Shown here one piece after another: positions 1 to 4,852 of a stretch of 6,192 nt of DNA. A program made the position numbers and the translations under genes. A model generated the notes under the pieces. That model was not told where the DNA came from and did no database searches. It worked only from the letters and a program-made list of their open reading frames with translations. Numbering within the stretch: the stretch's first letter is position 1; every line of letters starts with the position of its first letter. The stretch is from positions 1-6,192 of the forward strand of contig JALXDW010000006.1 in the NCBI GenBank assembly GCA_027070385.1, given 5' to 3'. The stretch is from Chromatiales bacterium. Its GTDB lineage: Bacteria > Pseudomonadota > Gammaproteobacteria > UBA6429 > Thiohalophilaceae.

Positions 1-172
1 CCTGTGAGTTCATCACCTGGATTTCACGGCCGCGATATTTGAGTGGAACCGTGAAGCTGCATTCACGCACACCGGCATCATTTTTCCAGCATTTTATAGC
101 AGCAGCTGCCGGTGCAAGATAAAAAAGGCTGAGACAGAAGATGACGCTGATTTTTTTAGGTAATGGGATCAT
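1..172 (-). CDS. Small exported protein of unknown function, 5' end only
   Basis: This is the first 57 codons of a gene that continues past the left edge. The start at 172 gives MIPLPKKISVIF, followed by a hydrophobic stretch and an Ala-Pro-Ala-rich end (residues about 9-25), a typical Sec signal peptide with cleavage probably after the AAAA run. The mature part begins IKCWKNDAGVREC, with two cysteines ten residues apart (Cys28 and Cys38) that could form a disulfide in the periplasm. The pattern of a short lysine/tryptophan-cysteine start and then 'GVREC' resembles small periplasmic proteins seen in many gammaproteobacteria, but I cannot name a family. An alternative in-frame ATG lies four codons upstream at 184; neither start has a good ribosome binding site. 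It is divergent from the exporter gene at 214, with only about 30-40 bases between starts, so the two promoters must overlap coding sequence or each other. Confidence 0.65.
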   Translation of the reverse strand, partial: MIPLPKKISVIFCLSLFYLAPAAAAIKCWKNDAGVRECSFTVPLKYRGREIQVMNSQ

Positions 173-213
173 ATTGGGGTACATACAACTTTTAATGTTT
201 TAAACTCACAACC

Positions 214-972
214 ATGTTGGACTATCTTATCTTACTTTTAGTTTCGTTCTTTGCCAACGTATTTTCTGCCTTTGTAGGCGGTGGCGCAGGTTTATTGCAA
301 TTACCCGTATTGTTGTTTCTTGGTTTGCCTTTTAGTGTTGCACTTGCAACCCATAAATTGGCAACCGTGGCACTTGGTGTTGGCGCAACCTTACGTCATT
401 GTCGTGAACACACACTCGATTTATATTTTTCAGCAGTTATTCTTGCTGCGGGTTTACCCGGTGTGGTTCTGGGTGCCAATGTTATTTTACAGGTCCCCGA
501 TAAACTGGCGACGGTATCACTTGGCATTTTAACCATTGGCTTAGGTATTTATTCCTGGCTGAGTCCGACATTGGGACAACAGTTTCAGCGAAAACACCGC
601 CACCTTGTTGGTTATATCATCGGCAGTTCCGTTATATTCTTTATTGGTATTTTAAATGGATCGCTCACCTCTGGAACAGGGTTGTTCGTCACACTTTGGC
701 TGATTTACTGGTTTGGTCTGGACTATAAATCAGCGGTTGCTTATACACTGGTACTAGTGGGGTTGTTCTGGAATGCCAGTGGCGCACTGGCATTGGCGTT
801 GCAGACGGAAGTGCGTTGGGACTGGCTTCCGGTACTTTTGATTGCTTCGATTTCCGGTGGTTATATCGGTGCTCATTTATCGATTGTAAAATCAAATAAA
901 CTGATAAAGCGTAGTTTCGAGATAGTGACGATTTTGGTGGGGTTAAAACTGGTCTCGGGTGTGTTGTTATAG
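214..972 (+). CDS. TauE/SafE family sulfite/organosulfur anion exporter
   Basis: A 252-residue polytopic inner-membrane protein of the TauE/SafE (TSUP, formerly DUF81) family, whose members move sulfite, sulfoacetate or other sulfur-containing anions across the membrane. The length matches the family. It has the expected internal duplication: a glycine-rich first-half motif GGGAGLLQLP (residues 22-31) followed by ATHKLATV (46-52), and a second-half equivalent ILNGSLTSGTG (146-156). GGYIGA (215-220) closes the second half. About eight hydrophobic segments alternate with short charged loops, the longest near residues 122-131. The start at 214 is the only ATG that keeps the N-terminal helix, and an in-frame stop lies upstream at 193; no clear Shine-Dalgarno sequence precedes it. 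It is the only plus-strand gene here, divergent from the partial secreted protein and convergent with the DUF4156-like gene. The real substrate cannot be read from the sequence. Confidence 0.9.
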   Translation: MLDYLILLLVSFFANVFSAFVGGGAGLLQLPVLLFLGLPFSVALATHKLATVALGVGATLRHCREHTLDLYFSAVILAAGLPGVVLGANVILQVPDKLATVSLGILTIGLGIYSWLSPTLGQQFQRKHRHLVGYIIGSSVIFFIGILNGSLTSGTGLFVTLWLIYWFGLDYKSAVAYTLVLVGLFWNASGALALALQTEVRWDWLPVLLIASISGGYIGAHLSIVKSNKLIKRSFEIVTILVGLKLVSGVLL

Positions 973-977
973 CTTGT

Positions 978-1316
978 TTATCGGGTTTCACTTTGGGGAT
1001 CGACACACTTATAAATAAAAAAGGTTTGCTGGCCATTTTTAATCGGTGAGGCGGCAACGACCGTGTCCCCGTTCAGGTCTGGCGCTGCATTTCGTGCCAG
1101 TCGTTCAAGCTCTTTTTGCATGGTTTTTTTATTGCGTTCGATACCAGCAATTTTATCGCGCACCGAAACAGTTGCTTTGCCTTTTTTTACACAACTGTTA
1201 ATTTCATAGGGCTCCAATACTCGCACTTTTTCACCCAGTTGTGACAGGGGGGCCCAAGTGCATGCAAATTGGAAAAAAGTACTCGCAAACAGGATAATTA
1301 ATGGAACTCTATTCAT
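978..1316 (-). CDS. DUF4156-like envelope protein (probable lipoprotein)
   Basis: A 112-residue exported protein. Residues 1-18 form a hydrophobic signal (MNRVPLIILFASTFFQFA) followed by Cys19. The position suggests a lipoprotein, but the preceding residues Q-F-A do not fit the usual lipobox (Leu or Val at -3), so lipidation is uncertain. The mature part has valine-rich strands (RVLEPYEINSC, ATVSVRDK), then a helical stretch with ELERLARNAA (69-78), a GDTVVAAS strand (83-90) and a final FFIYKC (99-104). This order of Cys42, a helix with 'ARNAA', 'G..VV' and a terminal aromatic-Y-x-C is that of the DUF4156 family, related in fold to the envelope stress sensor RcsF. Cys42 and Cys104 are the likely disulfide pair. 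It is convergent with the exporter gene, with 5 bases between stop codons and no terminator visible there. An A/T-rich stretch at about 1335-1360 may hold its promoter. Confidence 0.7.
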   Translation of the reverse strand: MNRVPLIILFASTFFQFACTWAPLSQLGEKVRVLEPYEINSCVKKGKATVSVRDKIAGIERNKKTMQKELERLARNAAPDLNGDTVVAASPIKNGQQTFFIYKCVDPQSETR

Positions 1317-1364
1317 AATGGTGCTGCTATCCGATTAAATATTATTTATATAGTACAGAATAAA

Positions 1365-1381
1365 CCCTGTTTTTAACAGGG
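1365..1381 (-). terminator. Likely intrinsic terminator after the methyltransferase gene
   Basis: A perfect 7-bp stem, CCCTGTT paired with AACAGGG around a 3-base loop. Read on the minus strand it is followed by TTTATTCTG, a short and imperfect U-tract. It lies 54 bases past the methyltransferase stop codon and just before the DUF4156-like gene, so it would separate two co-directional minus-strand transcripts. There is no T-run on the plus-strand side. The U-tract is weak, so termination may be partial. Confidence 0.5.
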
Positions 1382-1434
1382 AGGGGTTCAAAGTTTGATG
1401 CTTTTCTGGAAATAATGTTTGGCGTTGATACGGT

Positions 1435-2049
1435 TTATGTTTTTATAAAATGAAAATAAACAAACCGTTGTTCTTTTTTATTCGGTGTGATGTGCCTTTC
1501 ATTTTGTTCAGCCAATAAATGAAATTCTTTGCCCAGTTCAGATTTTAATTTTTTTGAATCATATTGGACAATTTCAAGGCCGCTGCACATGCTTGGCCCA
1601 TCAAGTGAAAAAGCAGCAATAATAAGATGTCCTTGTGGTTTTAAGGATGTTTTTAAAATATGGATATAATTTTCTCTGTCCGACTTGTTGGTAAGAAAAT
1701 GAAAAACAGCACGATCATGCCATAGACTAAAAGAGTGGGGTGGATTAAAGCAGGTGATATCTTGTTCGTACCATTCGATAGTTGCTGCTTTTTTGCCGAG
1801 TCGGGATTTTGCATGGGCGAGTGCATTGGCGGAAATATCCAGTACACTGATATTGTTGTAACCTTCGCTGCAAAGATTATCCACCAGGGTTGATGCTCCT
1901 CCACCAACATCAATGATGGCATCGTTGTGAGAAATTTGTGACTGATGAATTAGCTGCAATGAAATGACAGGTTGTTGTTGATGCCAGCTGACCTCAAAGG
2001 GTGAGTTGTTGGCATAAATTTTTTCCCAATGTGCCTTGTTGTCTGTCAT
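1435..2049 (-). CDS. Class I SAM-dependent methyltransferase, substrate unknown
   Basis: A 204-residue cytoplasmic protein with a Rossmann-fold methyltransferase domain over most of its length. Motif I is AIIDVGGGAST (residues 44-54), the glycine-rich loop that holds S-adenosylmethionine. VLDIS (69-73) supplies Asp71 at the end of strand 2, expected to bind the SAM ribose, and WYEQDIT (93-99) supplies Asp97 for the adenine. LWHDRAVFHFL (109-119) occupies the motif IV region and LKPQGHLIIAAFS (136-148) is the usual strand-5 post-motif. The N-terminal HWEKIYANNSPFEVSWHQ resembles small methyltransferases loosely annotated as thiopurine- or tellurite-resistance-like, but the substrate cannot be assigned. 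The start follows a weak GACGG. It stands alone: 92 bases separate it from the DCC gene upstream, and a hairpin follows it. Read-through from the upstream cluster is possible. Confidence 0.85.
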   Translation of the reverse strand: MTDNKAHWEKIYANNSPFEVSWHQQQPVISLQLIHQSQISHNDAIIDVGGGASTLVDNLCSEGYNNISVLDISANALAHAKSRLGKKAATIEWYEQDITCFNPPHSFSLWHDRAVFHFLTNKSDRENYIHILKTSLKPQGHLIIAAFSLDGPSMCSGLEIVQYDSKKLKSELGKEFHLLAEQNERHITPNKKEQRFVYFHFIKT

Positions 2050-2141
2050 ACCGTCTACTTTAGTTGTAAATATTTTCTTGCATAGTGATTAATAACATCA
2101 AGAGTATCGTATTTTTTTGAAAAGAACAGCATTAAATCAGA

Positions 2142-2537
2142 TTATTTTGAAAGATTAGCCTGCGTAATTTTTGTCTTACCCAATATTTTTAAAAGCAGTA
2201 ACCGACAAAAGCGTAAAACAGGGTAGCTGTAACGGGAGAAAGTTTTTGATTTGAATAACCAGTAATTCATACGATTAAAAATATCTGAACGAGTGCTCAT
2301 TAAAGCCAGTATATGGATAGCCTCTGCATCGGTATAAAAGTTGTTATCAATTTTCAAGAGCATACCTTGATTGAGGTCAAAGCCTTGCCGGCTGATATTA
2401 TTGATGAGTTCGGAATCTTCGCGTGCATTAATAATTTCAAGGTTTCCCAGGCTTTGTCTTATTCGAATAATATGGCAATACCATCGGCAAACCGGACATT
2501 CCTTATCATAGATTAATTGGATATGTTTTTTGTGCAT
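2142..2537 (-). CDS. DCC family (DUF393) thiol-disulfide oxidoreductase-like protein
   Basis: A 131-residue protein of the DUF393/DCC family, named for an N-terminal Asp-x-Cys-x-x-Cys motif. Here it reads LIYDKECPVCRWY (residues 8-20), with the redox pair Cys14-Pro-Val-Cys17 following a short beta strand as in thioredoxin-like proteins. The family pattern continues with INAREDSEL (36-44), GFDLNQGMLL (52-61), YTDAEAIHILA (68-78) and a C-terminal YPVLRFCRLLLLKILG (105-120). The length is normal. The usual 'DGDCP' is 'DKECP' here, a mild change. The gene starts 11 bases after the HTTM gene stops, so they are almost certainly cotranscribed. DCC and HTTM proteins are often adjacent or fused in bacteria, which suggests that the DCC protein serves the membrane partner, perhaps by handling thiols. 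The reaction is unproven. GGA at about -9 is a partial ribosome binding site. Confidence 0.85.
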   Translation of the reverse strand: MHKKHIQLIYDKECPVCRWYCHIIRIRQSLGNLEIINAREDSELINNISRQGFDLNQGMLLKIDNNFYTDAEAIHILALMSTRSDIFNRMNYWLFKSKTFSRYSYPVLRFCRLLLLKILGKTKITQANLSK

Positions 2538-2548
2538 CTCAGTCCAGA

Positions 2549-3253
2549 CTATAGAATATTATTCAATAAGAGCGGGAAAATACGTGACTGGAACCAAAGC
2601 AGGGCAGGATAGGCTGCAATCCAGATCCAGAAAAAGCGGTTAAGTCCAAAAAAACAGGCATTAGAAAAATGAAAGCTGGCTGCAATAAAAAGTGCAATGT
2701 ATAAACCGGTTTCGGATAATAAAGACAGTGGAAACAGTAATTCAAAAATCATGACTGCCCAGGACATAAATAGAAGTAATCGTGGTGAGTTTGCCCATAG
2801 CCGCAGAGAATCACTAACGGGGTAAGCTGAAAACAGAAAAACATCGGATAAAGCTCGGCCGCTGCGCCAGTCAGGGTTCACTATTTTTACCCAGCCTGAA
2901 ATAAAGTATGACAGGAGTAACTGTAAAGCAAGATATCCCAGTGCAACTTCCTGCCAGTAGGGTGTGGGTGCAAACAGTGCCAGGGACAAACAGAAAATAA
3001 TCAGTAAACTCATCCGATCAGCACCACCATTATAGGGGCCCTGAAAATATTTTAAAATAGCCAGTCCGGATAGCACTAATAAAGCGGTTATCCATTTTGC
3101 CTGAAAGCCAATAATAAGAAGCAGTGATAATATTAAACGCGGAAAAAACAGCAAGCGTTCACTGCGAAATGAAGTTAAGTGCTCGATACTCTGCTGGGCA
3201 AAGGCAAACCCCGTTATAATTTCCGTTAGGCGAAGGGCTGTTTCCAGAGTCAT
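2549..3253 (-). CDS. HTTM-domain (vitamin K-dependent carboxylase-like) membrane protein
   Basis: A 234-residue polytopic inner-membrane protein. It carries the motifs of HTTM (horizontally transferred transmembrane) proteins, the bacterial relatives of the membrane part of vitamin K-dependent gamma-carboxylase. KYFQGPYNGGADRMS (residues 68-82) follows the second hydrophobic block. Then come SGWVKIVNPDWRSGRAL (119-135), an intramembrane FELLFPLSLL (170-179) and a histidine-containing FHFSNACFFGLNRFFW (194-209). About six hydrophobic segments are visible. It is shorter than fusion forms that carry a carboxylase-like lumenal domain, so enzymatic carboxylation should not be assumed. The ATG overlaps the TGA of the preceding gene as ATGA (3250-3253), indicating translational coupling in place of a clear ribosome binding site. 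Together with the DCC protein downstream and the unknown soluble protein upstream it forms a three-gene unit. Confidence 0.8.
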   Translation of the reverse strand: MTLETALRLTEIITGFAFAQQSIEHLTSFRSERLLFFPRLILSLLLIIGFQAKWITALLVLSGLAILKYFQGPYNGGADRMSLLIIFCLSLALFAPTPYWQEVALGYLALQLLLSYFISGWVKIVNPDWRSGRALSDVFLFSAYPVSDSLRLWANSPRLLLFMSWAVMIFELLFPLSLLSETGLYIALFIAASFHFSNACFFGLNRFFWIWIAAYPALLWFQSRIFPLLLNNIL

Positions 3254-3699
3254 TGTACATTCTGTCGGTGGAGTGGTTGAATGCGCGAATGAAAAACAAT
3301 AGTTTGCTCAAGCTGATTGTCCTGACGTTGTATCAGTATTAAACGAAATTGAAGGTAGGAGGCCGTTAAATTTCCCTGGTTTAAATTATTTTTTTTATAT
3401 TCCCGTATAATGCGTTTAAGTATTTCTTCTTCACTATGACGATTGGGGTGTTCAATAAGTCGTTCAGCACAACTTACCATAAATAAAGACTCATTCCATT
3501 GCGGGTTCCATAACAGCCGTTTTAGCATTGTTATAAAAGGTAGAAATTCAGGTCGAGGTCTGAATTCGCTCCATTTTGTTGGATTTTCATTTTCTGTATT
3601 GAGTAACGTAAACTGAATACGAGGCGAGGGCGCAATGACGTCAAAGAATCGCCAGGATGGTAATAGTGCAGGTAAAAAAAGTTTTAGTGTTTGTAACAT
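3250..3699 (-). CDS. Conserved protein of unknown function in the HTTM-DCC cluster
   Basis: A 149-residue protein I cannot assign to a named family. No signal peptide or transmembrane segment is convincing; the N-terminal LFLPALLPSWRFFD (residues 7-20) is amphipathic and aromatic-rich and could touch the membrane or the HTTM partner. Visible features are the segment APSPRIQF (23-30), a tryptophan-rich middle (W43, W64, W68), a helix-rich region from about 74 to 105 (SCAERLIEH, then EEEILKRIIREYKK), and a C-terminal beta-like stretch YLQFRLILIQRQ (115-126) followed by TIVFHSRI. The only cysteine is Cys77. It is the first gene of the three-gene cluster and is translationally coupled to the HTTM gene by a 4-base overlap. 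No good ribosome binding site precedes the start, and only 85 bases separate it from the MerR gene, so it may be read from the MerR operon or from a weak local promoter. Confidence 0.75.
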   Translation of the reverse strand: MLQTLKLFLPALLPSWRFFDVIAPSPRIQFTLLNTENENPTKWSEFRPRPEFLPFITMLKRLLWNPQWNESLFMVSCAERLIEHPNRHSEEEILKRIIREYKKNNLNQGNLTASYLQFRLILIQRQDNQLEQTIVFHSRIQPLHRQNVQ

Positions 3700-3784
3700 T
3701 ATTTTATTGCTGTTATGTTAGCTTGCCAGATTACAGAATACACCATAGCAAGAGTATAACCATCCTTATTTTTTGAGTAGTCAG

Positions 3785-4249
3785 TTACTCCCAAACAAGA
3801 TTAAGTATTTCAATTTTATTGAGGTTTTTGTTAACCGGACATGTCGGGCAACCTTCGCTTGAAGGTTTGTTTTTACATCCGTTACATTTTTTCAGCTGTT
3901 TTTTTGCGGCATACATTTCTGATTTCAGCTGCTTTAAATTGTGAATATTTTCATCAATATCATTGATTGTTGTATCAATAATATCAGATATTTTTTTGCT
4001 CCCTTCGTTTCCTGTTGAACATCTTTCCCTTGTTTTCCCGATTAAACGAATGAGTTCAAGCGAAAAGCCATTTTCCACGAGGTGAAAAATGGCTTTTAAA
4101 CGTGCAATATGGTGCTCACTGTATAAACGCGTTCCCCCGCTGGTTCTATAAGGTTCTAAAAGTTCTTCTTCTTCATAATAACGAATAGTGCGAACGGTCG
4201 TTTCAAGTAACTCGGCAACTTCACCTATTTTCAAATAATTTAAAGGCAT
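3785..4249 (-). CDS. MerR family transcriptional regulator with five-cysteine sensor site
   Basis: A 154-residue MerR family activator/repressor. The N-terminal winged helix-turn-helix is clear: YLKIGEVAELLETTVRTIRYYEEEELLEP (residues 5-33), then the wing with GGTRLYSEHHIARLKAI (38-54) and FSLELIRLI (62-70). A long dimerisation helix covers about 84-120. Cys77 (RERCSTG) sits where MerR and ZntR carry their dimer-helix metal cysteine. The C-terminal loop then carries Cys122-x2-Cys125 and Cys134-x2-Cys137, in the segment CNGCKNKPSSEGCPTCPVN. This differs from CueR (two cysteines), MerR (three in all) and SoxR (CX2CXCX5C with an iron-sulfur cluster), so the ligand is open: zinc or another soft metal, an iron-sulfur cluster or sulfane sulfur. 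Its ATG shares one base with the stop of the TusA-like gene (TAATG), so the two are translationally coupled. It probably regulates its own operon through the dyad at 4754-4773. Confidence 0.9.
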   Translation of the reverse strand: MPLNYLKIGEVAELLETTVRTIRYYEEEELLEPYRTSGGTRLYSEHHIARLKAIFHLVENGFSLELIRLIGKTRERCSTGNEGSKKISDIIDTTINDIDENIHNLKQLKSEMYAAKKQLKKCNGCKNKPSSEGCPTCPVNKNLNKIEILNLVWE

Positions 4250-4476
4250 TATTTTACTTTTATCCAGAAATAAAAGAGCCCATTTTTTTCTTGCTGTTTG
4301 ACTAATTCATTCCCCGTCATCAAACAGTATGCCGGTATATCTTTTAGCATAGAAACCTTATCGGATTCGGCAAGTACAATTTTACCGGATTTTATAGCCT
4401 TGAAATTTTTTGTTAAATGTATGACAGGTGCTGAACAACACATGCCCTTTATATCAATAAAGTGATCGTGCTCCAT
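4249..4476 (-). CDS. TusA/SirA-like sulfur carrier with altered CPxP motif
   Basis: A 75-residue protein with the full outline of the TusA/SirA/YedF sulfurtransferase family, small cytoplasmic proteins that carry sulfur as a persulfide on a single cysteine. FIDIKGMCCSAPVIHLTK (residues 6-23) matches the first strand, active-site loop and helix. SGKIVLAESDK (30-40) matches the second strand and 'DDP' region, MLKDIPAYC (43-51) matches the conserved 'RDIPxFC' and helix, and FYFWIKVK (68-75) the last strand. The family's CPxP is CSAP here: Cys14 aligns with the catalytic cysteine, Pro17 with the second proline, and the first proline is serine. An extra Cys13 precedes it, and Cys51 is also kept. 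It is the middle gene of a three-gene unit. AAGGA at 4483-4487 overlaps the upstream stop codon and lies 6 bases from the ATG, and the stop overlaps the MerR start by one base. Confidence 0.8.
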   Translation of the reverse strand: MEHDHFIDIKGMCCSAPVIHLTKNFKAIKSGKIVLAESDKVSMLKDIPAYCLMTGNELVKQQEKNGLFYFWIKVK

Positions 4477-4482
4477 TTTTTA

Positions 4483-4487
4483 TCCTT
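4483..4487 (-). promoter_or_regulatory. Ribosome binding site of the TusA-like gene overlapping the upstream stop
   Basis: On the minus strand the sequence reads TAAGGATAAAAAATG. The stop codon of the upstream small gene shares two bases with an AAGGA Shine-Dalgarno sequence placed 6 bases before the ATG. This arrangement supports cotranscription and coupled translation and fixes the start of the TusA-like protein. Confidence 0.7.
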
Positions 4488-4713
4488 ACAGACCCAAAAG
4501 TTGCGCTTGATATCCCTGCTCCTTGACTTGCTGTAGCAAGGTTAGGGCAGTGATAGTGTCGGAATTGTATGCCACGGAAAGTAAATGTTTCTTGTCATTA
4601 TTGAATCTTGGGGCAATAACACCTTCGAGTTCCCGCAGATTCTCAACCAGATTTTTTTGCTCAGTGTTATTTATATTATTATCAATATGAATTACTACGT
4701 CTGTTAATTGCAT
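4486..4713 (-). CDS. Small cysteine-free HMA-like (ferredoxin-like fold) protein
   Basis: A 75-residue cytoplasmic protein whose predicted order is strand-helix-strand-strand-helix-strand: TDVVIHIDN (residues 4-12), helix TEQKNLVENLREL (17-29), GVIAPRFN (31-38), HLLSVAYN (43-50), helix TALTLLQQVKEQG (55-67) and QAQLLGL (69-75). This is the layout of heavy-metal-associated (HMA) domains such as CopZ, MerP and ATPase N-terminal domains, and the 'GV' after helix 1 and the terminal 'G-x-x-A' block fit. It has no cysteine at all, and the CxxC loop is replaced by DNNINN, so it is unlikely to bind soft metals the usual way. A role as a partner or adaptor of the TusA-like protein is inference. It is the first gene of the operon, with a strong AGGAG 8 bases before the ATG and the TTGACA promoter and dyad upstream. 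Confidence 0.7.
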   Translation of the reverse strand: MQLTDVVIHIDNNINNTEQKNLVENLRELEGVIAPRFNNDKKHLLSVAYNSDTITALTLLQQVKEQGYQAQLLGL

Positions 4714-4721
4714 TGCAGAGT

Positions 4722-4726
4722 CTCCT
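4722..4726 (-). promoter_or_regulatory. Strong ribosome binding site of the first operon gene
   Basis: Minus-strand CGAGGAGACTCTGCAATG contains AGGAG 8 bases before the ATG at 4713. It is the best Shine-Dalgarno sequence in the window and confirms the start of the HMA-like gene. Confidence 0.75.
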
Positions 4727-4750
4727 CGGTATTTACCTTTTACTTATACC

Positions 4751-4779
4751 AGTATCTGACGTTAACGGTAGATTGTCAA
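4751..4779 (-). promoter_or_regulatory. Candidate sigma70 promoter of the MerR operon
   Basis: On the minus strand a perfect -35 hexamer TTGACA (4779-4774) is followed after 17 bases by GATACT (4756-4751), four of six matches to TATAAT. A second -10-like sequence, TGGTATAAG (extended -10 form), follows at 4751-4743, but it is 25 bases from TTGACA. With GATACT the transcript would start near 4744, about 30 bases before the first ATG. Typical MerR promoters have 19-20 bases between hexamers. Counting 19 would put the weak TACTGG in the -10 position. The exact -10 is therefore open, although the -35 and overall placement are convincing. Confidence 0.55.
4754..4773 (-). promoter_or_regulatory. 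Candidate MerR operator, 20-bp inverted repeat
   Basis: The repeat reads ATCTACCGTT-AACGTCAGAT on the minus strand. Eight of ten half-site positions pair (ATCT with AGAT, CGTT with AACG; the two mismatches are symmetric at positions 5-6 of each arm). It begins directly after the TTGACA -35 hexamer and reaches into the -10 region, the position where MerR family dimers bind between the promoter elements. The half-sites differ from the mer, cueR and soxR operators, although the GTTAAC centre recalls the soxR box. The regulator encoded by the third gene of the same operon is the natural candidate to bind here. Confidence 0.55.
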
Positions 4780-4852
4780 TGATTTGATGGATGATTTGTA
4801 TTTATTTTTGAAATTTCCAGTAGTCTAAAATGCTGCTGCCATATTAATGTAT

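Noticed and set aside
281..532. Plus-strand reading frame inside the exporter gene
   Set aside because: It lies wholly within the TauE/SafE coding sequence in another frame and has no family features.
689..1057. Minus-strand reading frame across the 3' ends of the exporter and DUF4156-like genes
   Set aside because: It overlaps two well-supported genes and its product is a low-complexity basic sequence with no recognisable domain.
1653..1922. Minus-strand reading frame inside the methyltransferase gene
   Set aside because: It is an alternate frame of the methyltransferase, whose motif I and other motifs are clearly in the longer frame.
2313..2516. Plus-strand reading frame opposite the DCC gene
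   Set aside because: It is antisense to a recognisable DCC protein and has no support of its own.
2563..2745. Minus-strand reading frame inside the HTTM gene
   Set aside because: It is an alternate frame of the HTTM protein, whose motifs lie in the longer frame.
3785..4713. Mercury resistance (mer) operon
   Set aside because: The regulator is MerR family, but there is no merT, merP with CxxC, or merA, and the cysteine pattern differs from mercury-sensing MerR.
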